From Sulfuritalea sp. (GTDB lineage Bacteria > Pseudomonadota > Gammaproteobacteria > Burkholderiales > Rhodocyclaceae), in contig JADJFK010000026.1 in assembly GCA_016708585.1 (NCBI GenBank), positions 1 to 64,000 of the forward strand: a DNA stretch of 64,000 nt, written 5' to 3'. This document shows, in pieces, positions 42,530 through 51,559 of the stretch. The notes under the pieces were generated by a model, which had not been told where the DNA came from, searched no databases, and saw only the letters and a list, made by a program, of their open reading frames with translations. Position 1 is the first letter of the stretch, and each line of letters begins with the position of its first letter. The translations under genes were made by a program, and so were the position numbers.

Positions 42530-44833
42530 ATGCCCATACTGAAATTCGCCTGCCGCGGCCTCGCCGCCCTTGCCCTGTTTGCGGCAGGTGTTGGCGGCGC
42601 GGCCGCGGCCGCCGAACCCGGCTATGTCGGCGCGCCGATTTGCGCCGGCTGCCATGCCAGGGAAGCCGAGGCCTGGCGCGGGTCGCACCACGACCTCGCC
42701 ATGCAGGAACCGACCGCCAGGACCGTGCTCGGCGATTTCAGCGGGACGAAGTTCAGCCACCAGGGCGTGGTGTCCACTTTCTTCAAGCGCGGCGATACCT
42801 TCTACGTCAATACCGACGGCGCCGACGGCAAGCTGGCCGACTTTCCGATCAAGTATGTGTTCGGCGTGACTCCGCTCCAGCAGTACCTGATCGAGTTTCC
42901 CGGCGGCCGCCTGCAGGCGCTGTCGATCGCCTGGGACAGCCGGCCCGGGGTGGCAGGGGCGGCGGGCGGGCAACGCTGGTTCCATCTTTACCCGAAGGAA
43001 AAGATCGGCCACAAGGACCCGCTGCACTGGACCGGGATCTACCAGAACTGGAACCTGCAATGCGCCGAATGCCACTCCACCGGCCTGCGCAAGAACCATG
43101 ACGTTGCGAGCAACAGCTACCGCACGCACTGGCGCGAATTGAACGTGTCCTGCGAGGCCTGCCACGGCCCCGGCGCGCGCCATGTCGATTGGGCAAAGAC
43201 CGCGAGCAAGCCCTATCCGGCCGACGACCGCAAGGGCTTTGCCGACGCCAGCGCCAGCCGCTGGCGCGAGGCCTGGAAATTTCCTGAAGCCGGCGCCCGA
43301 TTTGCGCGGCGCGACCGCCCGCCAGACCCGGCGGTGAACAACGCCTGCGCCGCCTGCCATGCGCGCCGCGGCACCATCGCCGACCGCGACCGGCCCGGCG
43401 CGCCGCTGGCCGATACGCACCGCCTGGCGCTGCTCACGGCGCCGAACTACTACGCCGACGGCCAGCAGCGCGAGGAGGTCTACACCTGGGGCTCCTTCCT
43501 GCAGAGCAAGATGTTCCAGCACGGCGTCACCTGCATGGACTGCCACGAGCCGCACACGGCCAAACCGCGCGCCGAGGGCAACGCGCTGTGCACGCGCTGC
43601 CACGATGCCGCCGCCTTCGATGGCCCGAGCCACCATTTCCACAAGGCGGATGCCGCGGGCGCGCAGTGCGTGTCCTGCCACATGCCGGCCACCACCTACA
43701 TGGTGATCGACCCCCGGCGCGACCATGCCATGCGCGTGCCGCGGCCGGACCTGGCGAAGCGGCTCGGCAGCCCCGATGCCTGCACGCAGTGCCATAGCGG
43801 CAAGACACCGGAATGGGCGGCCGCGGCGCTCGACGGCTGGCTGGGCAGGCAGTGGCGGCAGCGGCCGGGCAGTGGCCCGGCCCTGCATGCCGGCGCGACG
43901 CAGGGCGCCAAGGCGGTGCCGGATTTGTTGGCCCTGGCGGGGAACGCCGCACAGCCGCCGCTGGTGCGCGCTACCGCGGCGCAGTTGCTGGCGCCATCGA
44001 TGCGCCCGCATCTGTTGCAACCGGCCCGCGAACTGCTGCGGGACCCGGACCCCGAAGTACGCATTGCCGCGCTGGAAATGATCGAGCCGGTCGATCCGCT
44101 CAACCGCATCCTTGCCGCCGGCCCGCTGCTGGCCGACCCGGTGCGCGGCGTGCGCAGCGAAGCCGCGCGCGTGCTGGCCGGCGTGCCGGAAAACCAGTTG
44201 CCCGAGCCGCGGCGCGGCGCCTACCGGCGTGCGCTGGACGAGTACATCGCCGCGCAGCGGCAGGAGGCCGACTGGCCGACGGCCAACGCCAACCTTGGCA
44301 ACCTCTACCTGCGCCTCGGGCGTTTCGACGATGCCGTGGCGGCCTTCCGCCGCGCCTTGAAGCTTGATCCGCGGTTTGCGCTGGCCTGGGTGAACCTGGC
44401 CGATGCGTGGCGGGCCCAGGGCCGCAGGGAGCAGGAGGTCGAAGCTACCCTGCGCGAAGGCCTCGCCCGGCTGCCGCGCTCGGCCGACCTGTTGCATGCG
44501 CTCGGCCTGGCGCAAGTGCGCAAGGGCGACAGGACCGCGGCGCTGGCCTCGCTCGCCCAGGCCGCCAGGCTGGCGCCCGATCGCGCCCGCTACGCCTATG
44601 TCTGGGCTGTCGCCCTGCACTCGGCCGGACGCCGGCAGGAGGCGATCGCCGCCTTGCGCGACGCCGAGCGGCGCCATCCCTACGACGTCGACATGCTCGG
44701 CGCCCTGGTGACCTTCGAGCGCGAGGCCGGCGATACGCGCGCGGCGCTGGGCCACGCGCGCAAGCTGGCCGAGGCGCTGCCCGACGATCCGCGGGTGAAG
44801 GCGCTGGTGGCCGAGCTCGCGCGGGGCCGCTGA
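42530..44833 (+). CDS. Octahaem cytochrome c with HEAT-like and TPR repeats
   Basis: 767-residue exported protein (signal FACRGLAALALFAAGVGGAA). Eight CxxCH haem motifs occur in the first ~430 residues: CAGCH, CAECH, CEACH, CAACH, CMDCH, CTRCH, CVSCH and CTQCH. HEAT-like helices follow (LVRATAAQLLAPSMRPHLLQ) and then TPR units (ANANLGNLYLRLGRFDDAVA and successors). The layout matches multihaem cytochromes related to NrfA/Hao-type electron carriers with a C-terminal TPR scaffold. A periplasmic electron-transfer or redox-enzyme role is likely. No partner oxidase or reductase gene is adjacent; the gene ends just before an anomalous G/C tract. Confidence 0.9.
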   Translation: MPILKFACRGLAALALFAAGVGGAAAAAEPGYVGAPICAGCHAREAEAWRGSHHDLAMQEPTARTVLGDFSGTKFSHQGVVSTFFKRGDTFYVNTDGADGKLADFPIKYVFGVTPLQQYLIEFPGGRLQALSIAWDSRPGVAGAAGGQRWFHLYPKEKIGHKDPLHWTGIYQNWNLQCAECHSTGLRKNHDVASNSYRTHWRELNVSCEACHGPGARHVDWAKTASKPYPADDRKGFADASASRWREAWKFPEAGARFARRDRPPDPAVNNACAACHARRGTIADRDRPGAPLADTHRLALLTAPNYYADGQQREEVYTWGSFLQSKMFQHGVTCMDCHEPHTAKPRAEGNALCTRCHDAAAFDGPSHHFHKADAAGAQCVSCHMPATTYMVIDPRRDHAMRVPRPDLAKRLGSPDACTQCHSGKTPEWAAAALDGWLGRQWRQRPGSGPALHAGATQGAKAVPDLLALAGNAAQPPLVRATAAQLLAPSMRPHLLQPARELLRDPDPEVRIAALEMIEPVDPLNRILAAGPLLADPVRGVRSEAARVLAGVPENQLPEPRRGAYRRALDEYIAAQRQEADWPTANANLGNLYLRLGRFDDAVAAFRRALKLDPRFALAWVNLADAWRAQGRREQEVEATLREGLARLPRSADLLHALGLAQVRKGDRTAALASLAQAARLAPDRARYAYVWAVALHSAGRRQEAIAALRDAERRHPYDVDMLGALVTFEREAGDTRAALGHARKLAEALPDDPRVKALVAELARGR

Positions 44834-44852
44834 GCCGGCCGCCGTGCGCGGC

Positions 44853-44878
44853 AAAAAAGTCGGCGCCGGCTTGTTACG
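44853..44878 (+). repeat. Dispersed repeat copy 8 (after the cytochrome gene, divergent end)
   Basis: AAAAAAGTCGGCGCCGGC matches the element, then diverges (TTGTTACGGGC instead of GACACGGC). It starts 20 bases after the cytochrome stop codon, in the same orientation as that gene. Confidence 0.6.
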
Positions 44879-44989
44879 GGCATGCAAACCCGGCCCCCCG
44901 ACCAGCAAAGGAAAACGCGTTTTACCAACGAAAATTTTTATCATACTGAAAACACCGCTTCCCCGAGGGAGAAGGGCAAGCCCCACCCG

Positions 44990-45490
44990 CCACCGGCGGT
45001 CAGGGGGGGGCCAGGCGGGCGCCCCCCCCCCCGGAAAAGCCGCGAAGAACCGGGGGCGCCGAGCCGCGGGGCCGCCGCCCCGGGGGCGCCCCCCACCGCG
45101 CCCCCCCCCGCCCCGCGGGCAGGACGCGCGCCGCCCGCCCGGAGAGGGGCAAAAAGCCCGGCCCGGGCAAGGCAGCCGCCCGCCCCGCCCCCGGGGGGGG
45201 CCCCGGGAGAAGGCCCCGGGCCCGCCCGGCCCCGGCGGGGCGACCCCGCCCGGCCGGCCGGGCCGGCGGGGGGGCCCGGGGGGCGGGGGGCCGGCCGGCC
45301 GGCCCGCCCCCCGCGGGGGGCCCCCCCCCGCCGGCGCCCGCCCCCGGCGGCCCGGGGGAAGCGGCCCCGGGCGGCGGCGGGGGCCGCCGCCCCCCCGCGG
45401 AGCCGAGCCCCCCCGGCCGAGGCCCCGGCGGGGCCCCCCCCCCCCGGGCCGGTGGCGCCACGGCGCGCGGAAGGCTCCGCCGGCCCCACC
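44990..45490. other. Extreme G/C low-complexity stretch, no gene
   Basis: About 500 bases made almost entirely of C and G runs with hardly any A or T. All six frames give only Pro/Gly/Arg/Ala-rich open frames on both strands, with no recognisable domain. It lies between the octahaem cytochrome and the restriction-modification gene. The sharp change in composition suggests miscalled or misassembled sequence rather than a gene. The bases between 44879 and 44990 hold nothing recognisable. Confidence 0.65.
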
Positions 45491-45516
45491 GCGAGCCATC
45501 AACGCAGAATGCGTGC

Positions 45517-48373
45517 ATGACACCCGCACAATTCATCGCCCTCTGGCAGAACAATCCCTTCACCGAACGCGCCGGGGCGCAGGGGCATTTCGACGACCTG
45601 TGCGAACTGCTCGGCGTGGACAAGCCGCGCGACCCCGACAACTACTGTTTCGAGCGCGGCGCCGGCAAGGCCAGCGGCGGTGACGGCTGGGCCGACGTCT
45701 GGAAGCGCGGCCATTTCGGCTGGGAAAACAAGCGGCCGGGGCGCGACCTGCGCGCCGCGCTGAAACAGCTCACCGACTACAGCCTGGAACTGGAAAACCC
45801 GCCGCTGCTGGTGGTCAGCGACCGCGAGATCATCGAGATCCACACCGCCTTCACCGGCTACCCCGACCAGCCGCGCCGTATCGCCATCGCCGACCTTTCG
45901 CAGCCGGAGAACCTGCAAACCCTGCGCTGGGTGTTCACCGAGCCGGAGAAGCTGCGCCCGGTCAAATCGCTCGCCGCGATCACCGAGGAAGCCGCCGGCC
46001 AGTTCGGCGCGCTGGCCGAAACCCTGCGCAAACGCGGGCTGGAATCGCAGCCCGTCGCCCACTTCCTGATCCAGTGCCTGTTCTGCATGTTCGCCGAGGA
46101 CGAAGGCCTGCTGCCGCGCGGCATCTTCACCGGCCTGCTGGCGAAAGCGCCGACGATCCGGCGCGCGCCGCGAACCGGCTGACCGCCTTGTTCACCGCCA
46201 TGCAGACCGGCGGTGACTACGGCGACGACACCATCGCCTGGTTCAACGGCGGCCTGTTCGCCACCATCGCCGTGCCGCCGCTGGAACGCGCCGAACTGGC
46301 CGCCCTGCAGCGCGCCGCCGACATGGACTGGCGCAACATCGACCCCTCGATCTTCGGCACCCTGTTCGAGCGCGGCCTGAATCCCGCCAAGCGCTCGCAG
46401 CTCGGCGCGCACTACACCGACCCGGCCACCATCATGCGGCTGATCGAGCCGGTCATCGTGCGCCCGCTCACCGCCGAATGGCAGGCGGCGAAGACCGCCA
46501 TTGCCGCGCTGCTGAAGAAATCGAAAAAGCAGAACGACAAGGCGCACAAGGACGCCGCCGCGCTGTTCCACGGCCACCTCGAACGCCTGCGCAATTACCG
46601 CGTGCTCGACGCCGCCTGCGGCAGCGGAAATTTTCTCTACCTCGCGCTCAAATCGCTGAAGGACCTGGAACGCCGCGCCAACACCGAAGCCGAGGCGCTC
46701 GGCCTGCAACGCCAGGTCAGCATCGAGGTCAGCCCGGCCAACGTGCTGGGCATCGAACTCGACGCCTACGCCGCGGAACTCGCGCGCGTCACGGTCTGGA
46801 TCGGCGAGATTCAATGGATGCTGCGGAACGGCTATCCGGTTTCGGCGCAGCCGATATTGCGGCCGCTCGACAGCATCGAGAATCGGGACGCGCTGATAAA
46901 AGTCGGCGCTGACGGTACGGCGAGCGAAGCGGAATGGCCGGCCTGCGATGCGATTGTCGGCAATCCGCCCTTCCTCGGCGACAAGAAGATGCGCGGCGAA
47001 CTTGGCGACGACTACGTGACCTTACTGCGCAAGTGCTACGAGGGCCGCGTGCCGGGCGGCGCCGATCTTGTCACCTACTGGTTCGAGAAGGCGAGGGCGC
47101 AGATCGAGGCGGGCAAGTGCACGGCGGCGGGACTGGTCGCCACCAATTCGATACGCGGCGGGGCCAATCGCAAGGTGCTGGATCGCATTGTCGAGAGCGG
47201 CGAAATCTTCGAGGCGTGGTCGGACGAGGATTGGATCAACGAGGGCGCAGCGGTACGGGTGTCGCTGGTGGGCTTCGGCAAGGGCGATGGCGCGGTGAGG
47301 CTCGATGGCGTCGCCGTCACAAGCATCTACAGCGACCTATCCGCCGGAACGACGATGACTGTTGATCTGACAACCTCGGCGCGACTACCGGAAAACGCTG
47401 GGGTGAGCTTTCAAGGGCCGGTATTAGTCGGTCCCTTCGAGGTCGCGGCGGATACGGCGCGAGAATGGTTCGCCCTGCCGAATCCGAACGGTCGGCCGAA
47501 CAGCGACGTCTTGAAGCCGCTCACCAACGGCAAGGACATTACCAGTCGTTCGCGAGGTCTGTGGGTGGTGGATTTCGCCATGATGGACGAATCTTCAGCC
47601 AGCCTCTACGAGCAGCCCTTCGAGTATGTGCGGCAGCATGTCAAGCCGCTGCGCGATGGCAACCGCGATGAATCGCGGCGAAAGCGGTGGTGGCTGCATG
47701 GGCGCCTCGGCACGGACTGGCGTGCCGCGACGTATGGGTTGCCGCGTTACATCGCCAACCCGGCAGCCCAAGCATCGTTTTTCGTCTGGCCCAACGGTAT
47801 GCTGGCCCGAGATGTCTGGTGGTAATCGCACGCGCCGACGACGCCACCTTCGGCATTCTGCATTCGCGCTTCCACGAACTCTGGTCGCTTCGCCTCGGCA
47901 CCTCGCTCGAAGATCGCCCGCGCTACACGCCGACCACCACCTTCGAAACCTTCCCCTTTCCCGCCGGCCTCACCCCGCGCGACACCGCGCCGGTCGCCGG
48001 CCAGCCGACGCCGCCCTGTCTCGCGGGCGAGGTGAGGGCGGCGAACATCGCCGCCGCGGCGCGTCGCCTTAACGAACTGCGCGAGAACTGGCTCAACCCG
48101 CCCGAGTGGACCGAGCGCATCCCCGAGGTTGTCCCCGGCTACCCCGACCGCATCGTCGCCAAACCCGGCCACGAAGCCGAGTTGAAGAAGCGCACCCTGA
48201 CCAATCTCTACAACGCCCGCCCGGCCTGGCTGGACAACGCGCACAAGGCGCTCGACGCGGCCGTCGCCGCCGCCTACGGCTGGACCGACTACACGCCCGC
48301 CATGCCCGACGAGGAAATCCTGCGCCGCCTGCTGGCGCTGAACCTGGCCCGCGCTTCGGCGCAGGGTGCGTAG
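45517..48373 (+). CDS. MmeI-like (type IIL/IIG) restriction-modification enzyme, two frameshifts
   Basis: Single-chain DNA methyltransferase with its own nuclease, about 950 residues when two one-base losses are repaired (near 46148, AAAGCGCCG, and near 47820, TGGTGGTAA). The N-terminal domain has the MmeI-type nuclease pattern D60-x9-E70-x-K72 (DVWKRGHFGWENK). The methyltransferase part has SAM motif I DAACGSGNFLYLALKSLKDL and catalytic motif NPPFLGDKKM. A target-recognition part and the typical C-terminal segment (FGILHSRFHELWSLRLGTSL, FETFPFPAGLTP) follow. The dispersed repeat is in frame (K-V-G-A-D-G-T-A) before the NPPF motif. Both frameshifts are in G/C runs, so they may be sequencing errors. 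Confidence 0.85.
46898..46921 (+). repeat. Dispersed repeat copy 9 (in frame, methyltransferase gene)
   Basis: Differs from the core at four positions (GTCGGCGCTGACGGTACGGC), preceded by AAAA. It is read in frame and in sense as K-V-G-A-D-G-T-A, between motif I and the NPPF motif. Confidence 0.7.
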
Positions 48374-48374
48374 C

Positions 48375-48398
48375 CGCCGTCCCGCCAACGCCGACTTT
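48375..48398 (-). repeat. Dispersed repeat copy 10 (directly after the methyltransferase stop)
   Basis: On the minus strand AAAA followed by GTCGGCGTTGGCGGGACGGC. It starts one base after the methyltransferase stop codon, antisense to that gene. Confidence 0.7.
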
Positions 48399-48472
48399 TG
48401 CTGCCAAGGGGTCTGATTCGAGGTTGCAATGAAGCAGACCGGCTTTATCGGTTTATCCACGTCTATTCACGC

Positions 48473-48501
48473 TTGACGTTATGCACGCCAGGCGTTAGTA
48501 T
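48473..48501 (+). promoter_or_regulatory. Promoter and operator of the HigBA pair
   Basis: TTGACG (-35, 48473-48478) and TAGTAT (-10, 48496-48501) are separated by 17 bases. The spacer holds a perfect palindrome ACGCCAGGCGT (48485-48495), a good site for the HigA repressor. The start codon of the toxin lies only six bases after the -10, so the transcript would be almost leaderless. Confidence 0.65.
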
Positions 48502-48507
48502 CACTCC

Positions 48508-48738
48508 ATGCCGATCAAGAGCTTCAAATGCAAAGACACTCACGCGCTATTTCTTGGTCGGCGAGTTCGCCGCTGGTGTGACTTGGATGATTTGCGTGTT
48601 CCCCCGGGCAATCAGCTGGAGGCATTGAAGGGAAATCGCAAGGGGCAATACAGCATTCGCATCAACGATCAATGGCGCGTGTGCTTCGCTTGGACTGTGG
48701 AAGGCCCGAGCAACGTGGAAATTGTCGATTACCACTGA
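48508..48738 (+). CDS. higB: HigB/RelE-type toxin, internally shortened
   Basis: mRNA-interferase toxin family. 76 residues: starts MPIKSFKCKDTHALFLGRRV and ends with the strongly conserved part LRVPPGNQLEALKGNRKGQY, SIRINDQWRVCFAWT and VEIVDYH. From general knowledge, HigB proteins of this type are about 92 residues, with a helix between GRRV and the LRVPPGN motif. Here RRWCDLDD takes its place, so about 16 residues are missing in frame, and toxicity may be reduced. It has its own promoter and is followed by the antitoxin gene. Confidence 0.85.
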   Translation: MPIKSFKCKDTHALFLGRRVRRWCDLDDLRVPPGNQLEALKGNRKGQYSIRINDQWRVCFAWTVEGPSNVEIVDYH

Positions 48739-48750
48739 AGGAGTTTGAAT

Positions 48751-49050
48751 ATGCGTACTGTTGCCCCTGTTTCGCCCGGCGAAATGCTGGATGAAGAGTT
48801 CCTGAAGCCGCTTGGCCTGACGAAATACCGCCTGGCCAAGGACATCGGCGTGCCCCCGCAACGAATCGGGGATATCGTGGCGGGCAAGAGGGCCATCACC
48901 GCCGACACGGACCTGCGGTTGTGCCGGTACTTCGGACTCAGCGATGGATGGTGGCTGCGCGGACAGGCCAACTATGACACCGCAATCGCGCGCGACAGCA
49001 TGGGCGAAGTCCTCTCACGCATTCCTCGTTGTCAATTGCTGGCTGCCTGA
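48751..49050 (+). CDS. higA: HigA-type antitoxin, XRE family
   Basis: 99-residue helix-turn-helix protein that would bind the toxin and repress the operon. It starts MRTVAPVSPGEMLDEEFLKP; the HTH is LTKYRLAKDIGVPPQRIGDI, followed by AGKRAITADTDLRLCRYFGL and SDGWWLRGQANYDTAIA, all typical of HigA/VapI. ATG 48751 is chosen for GAAGGAG eight bases upstream; a TTG at 48745 is also open. The C-terminus (RIPRCQLLAA) differs from the usual. It lies 12 bases after the toxin gene. Confidence 0.9.
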   Translation: MRTVAPVSPGEMLDEEFLKPLGLTKYRLAKDIGVPPQRIGDIVAGKRAITADTDLRLCRYFGLSDGWWLRGQANYDTAIARDSMGEVLSRIPRCQLLAA

Positions 49051-49227
49051 GGGTAGCGCCTGCGGGAATGTAGTCACCCCGTCATTCAGGACGCCACGCG
49101 ATCAGGCTGCGTGCGGCGCGCTTCGATGTGCCGATGGAGGCACTGGCGGGGTGAATATGACGCCGACGCCATGCCGCCGGCCACAAGAAATACCGCTCGA
49201 ACGCCGTTCTGCCCGCCGGCGCAATCC

Positions 49228-49422
49228 CTACCTGAAGCGTTCCCAGCTGCCGGCATGGTGGTGCGCCGGTTGCCGTTCGGCCCAGGCGGCGAGGCGTTCC
49301 ATCCAGCTTGCGCGCGGCGCGCTTGCGGCCGTGATGCGCGTGCGGCTGGCGGGGCGCCGCGGAAGATGCGGAAGGCGCGGAAGGTGGAAGCTGAATCCGT
49401 GATCTGCGGTATGCGTGGCCAT
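49228..49422 (-). CDS. Small hypothetical basic protein, divergent from the LysR gene
   Basis: 64 residues from an ATG with a GGGAGT ribosome-binding site. It has a Pro/Arg-rich first half (HLPRLPHLPRRPASRTR) and ends WMERLAAWAERQPAHHHAGS plus WERFR, a pattern of small helical proteins often divergent from LysR regulators. No domain is recognised. The rest of the 49051-49552 interval holds nothing else that I can support. Opposite-strand open frames in it look like shadows. Confidence 0.4.
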   Translation of the reverse strand: MATHTADHGFSFHLPRLPHLPRRPASRTRITAASAPRASWMERLAAWAERQPAHHHAGSWERFR

Positions 49423-49520
49423 GATGACTCCCGTTATCGGTGGCGTACCGGAAAATTCCGGTTGCCGTGTGCTGGAACGGACTATAGGACTTGGCGTTCA
49501 CGCACGCAATATGTAAAGAT

Positions 49521-49543
49521 GCGTTTGTAGTTTGCAAAAACGC
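49521..49543. promoter_or_regulatory. LysR-type T-N11-A operator
   Basis: GCGTTT (49521-49526), 11 bases, AAACGC (49538-49543): a perfect six-base dyad with exactly the T-N11-A arrangement of LysR-family boxes. It lies ten bases before the LysR start codon and about 100 bases upstream of the divergent small gene. Confidence 0.6.
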
Positions 49544-49552
49544 AAATAATCA

Positions 49553-50482
49553 ATGTCAACACTCGACTGGGATGACCTCAGGTATGCGCTGGCGATCGGC
49601 ACGGCCGGGTCGCTCGCCGGCGCGGCGCGCACGCTGGGCGTGAACCACACCACGGTGCTGCGCCGGCTCGATGCGCTGGAAGCCCGGCTCGGCACCCGCC
49701 TGTTCGACCGCCAGCGCGGCGGCTATCAGCCCACCGAAGCCGGCCTGGCGCTGGTGGAGCAGGCGCGCCACATGGCGACGCGCGCCGACGAGGTGGAGCG
49801 CCAGGTGCTCGGCCGCGACCGCGAACTCACCGGCGTGCTGCGGGTGACCACCGCCTTCGTCCTGATGGACCACCTGCTGCCGCAGCCGCTGGCCGGCTTT
49901 GCGCGCGCCTACCCGGGGATCGAGGTCGAGGTGATCGAAAACGCCTACCTCGCCGACCTGTCGAGCCGGCATGCCGACCCGGAGCAGAACTGGACACGGC
50001 GCGAGGCCGACGTGGCGCTGCGCCTGTCGGAAAACGTGGCCGAGCACCTGGTCGGCCGCCAGCTCGGCATGACGCAGTGCCGGGTCTATGCGTTGCGCGG
50101 CGCGACGGACCTGCCGCAGCAGGTGACTCCGGTCGAGGTGCTGATCCGCGAGGCGCCCTGGGTCGCCTTCGAGCGCGATGCCTCGGCGCGGGTTTATGAC
50201 CGCTGGTTCCGCGCGCACCTGGGGCAGTCGAACGTGCGGGTGCGGGTGGATATCTTCAACGCCAAGGCGGCGATGCTGCGCACCGGGATCGGCGTCGGCG
50301 TGCTGCCCACCTTCATGGAGGACAGGCACCCCGAACTGGTGGCGGTGTCGGCACCGATCGCCGAACTGGCGCAGCCGGTGTGGATGCTGACCCATCCCGA
50401 CCTGCGCCGCACGGCGCGCGTGCGCGCCTTCATGCAGTTCGTCGGCGACGCGCTGGCGCAGCGCCTGGCGCGGACGGATTAG
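49553..50482 (+). CDS. LysR-family transcriptional regulator
   Basis: 309 residues. The winged helix at the N-terminus (LDWDDLRYALAIGTAGSLAG, AARTLGVNHTTVLRRLDALE, RLGTRLFDRQRGGYQPTEAG) is standard for the family. The effector-binding part (LTGVLRVTTAFVLMDHLLPQ, IGVGVLPTFMEDRHPELVAV) is of the short type. It probably autoregulates through the T-N11-A site just upstream and may control the divergent small gene. The metabolite sensed is unknown. Its 3' end overlaps the end of the convergent MscS gene by about 50 bases. Confidence 0.92.
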   Translation: MSTLDWDDLRYALAIGTAGSLAGAARTLGVNHTTVLRRLDALEARLGTRLFDRQRGGYQPTEAGLALVEQARHMATRADEVERQVLGRDRELTGVLRVTTAFVLMDHLLPQPLAGFARAYPGIEVEVIENAYLADLSSRHADPEQNWTRREADVALRLSENVAEHLVGRQLGMTQCRVYALRGATDLPQQVTPVEVLIREAPWVAFERDASARVYDRWFRAHLGQSNVRVRVDIFNAKAAMLRTGIGVGVLPTFMEDRHPELVAVSAPIAELAQPVWMLTHPDLRRTARVRAFMQFVGDALAQRLARTD

Positions 50483-51332
50483 CGCCGGCGGCGCTGGGAC
50501 GACCCGCCGCCGACAAGGACCGTCGGCGGCATAAGGTGAACTGGTGCAGCGCGGAGGGCGCCGGCCAGCCGGCTTCCTTGCAGACGCGGACGATGGCCTC
50601 GTTGGTGTCGAAGTACACCTGCCAGTAGTGGTCGGTGTGGGTGTAGGGGCGCACGGCGATCTGCGGGCCTTCGAGCTTGATGTCGAGCAGGTTGACCTCG
50701 GGCGGCATGTCCTTCGACACGTTGGGGATCTGCGCCACGGCGGCCTTGAAGCGGGCGATGGCGTCCAGCGCGTCGACGCCGTTGGCCAGCTGCGCCACGC
50801 GCTCGACGCGGCGCGCCGGCAGCACCGAGAAGTTCTGGATGGTGTCGGCGAAGATCTTGCCGTTGCCGACGATGGTGTTGACGTTGTCGGGGGTGATGAT
50901 GACGGTGCCGAACAGCCCGAGTTCGTGCACCGTGCCGACGATGCCGCCGACGCTGACGAAGTCGCCCACCTTGAACGGGCGCAGCACCAGCATGAAGGCG
51001 CCGGCGGCGAAGTTGCCCAGCAGCCCGCTCCACGCCGCGCCGATCGCCAGGCCGGCGCCGGCCAGCAGGGCGGCGAAGGAGGTGGTCTGGATGCCGATGT
51101 AGCCCATGATGCCGAGCACCAGGGCGATGTTCAGCGCGATGGCGATGATCGAGCCGAGGTACTTGGTCAGCGTCGGGTCGACGTTGTTGCGGTTCATCGC
51201 CGCCTGCATCAGGCCGATCACCCAGCCGATCAGCCAGCGGCCGACGATCCAGAAGGCGAGGGCGGCGAGCACCTTCAGCGCCAGTTCGGTGGCGGTGGTG
51301 CTGAGGAAGGTCTGTATCGAGTGCATGTCCAT
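50430..51332 (-). CDS. MscS-family mechanosensitive channel (small type)
   Basis: 300 residues from ATG 51332 (AAGGAAT ribosome-binding site). Helices: ALKVLAALAFWIVGRWLIGW, IIAIALNIALVLGIMGYIGI and the Gly/Ala-rich pore helix FAALLAGAGLAIGAAWSGLL; then the beta domain (FKVGDFVSVGGIVGTVHELG) and the cytoplasmic vestibule. This is the E. coli MscS layout. The last ~40 residues (CRRRSLSAAGRPSAAG and an Arg/Ala/Pro-rich end) look unlike the family, so a late frameshift near 50535 is possible; another frame stops at 50479. Confidence 0.88.
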   Translation of the reverse strand: MDMHSIQTFLSTTATELALKVLAALAFWIVGRWLIGWVIGLMQAAMNRNNVDPTLTKYLGSIIAIALNIALVLGIMGYIGIQTTSFAALLAGAGLAIGAAWSGLLGNFAAGAFMLVLRPFKVGDFVSVGGIVGTVHELGLFGTVIITPDNVNTIVGNGKIFADTIQNFSVLPARRVERVAQLANGVDALDAIARFKAAVAQIPNVSKDMPPEVNLLDIKLEGPQIAVRPYTHTDHYWQVYFDTNEAIVRVCKEAGWPAPSALHQFTLCRRRSLSAAGRPSAAGANPSAPGAAPARRRRTA

Positions 51333-51523
51333 GGCGGGGATTCCTTTCGACGGGTTGGGGTAAGGGGTTGCGTGCGCGGCATCCGCGGTCGCACGTCGGG
51401 CAATTGTTTTCGGGTGGCGGCGAGTATCGCCGACGGCCCTTGCGGCGGTCAATGGTTCCGTGCGCCGTCCCTGAAGTTCGGGCTGTACGCGCCCGGCGTC
51501 ACGGGTCCCGTGGCGCCGCCCCG

Positions 51524-51529
51524 TATAAT
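51524..51529 (+). promoter_or_regulatory. -10 element of the surface-adhesin E-like gene
   Basis: Perfect TATAAT 31 bases before the start codon, in the same TATAATCGCGCAC context as at 7929. No clear -35. Confidence 0.45.
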
Positions 51530-51559
51530 CGCGCACTTTTCGACGGGAAGAAATGAACC

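Noticed and set aside
45496..45516. ATCAACGCAGA just before the restriction-modification gene resembles part of a cDNA template-switch primer
   Set aside because: Only 11 bases match and the sequence continues naturally into the gene start. Chance is the simplest explanation, though it sits at the edge of the anomalous tract.
44844..45683. Proline- and glycine-rich open frames on both strands
   Set aside because: They arise from the nearly pure G/C tract; every frame is open there and none has domain structure.
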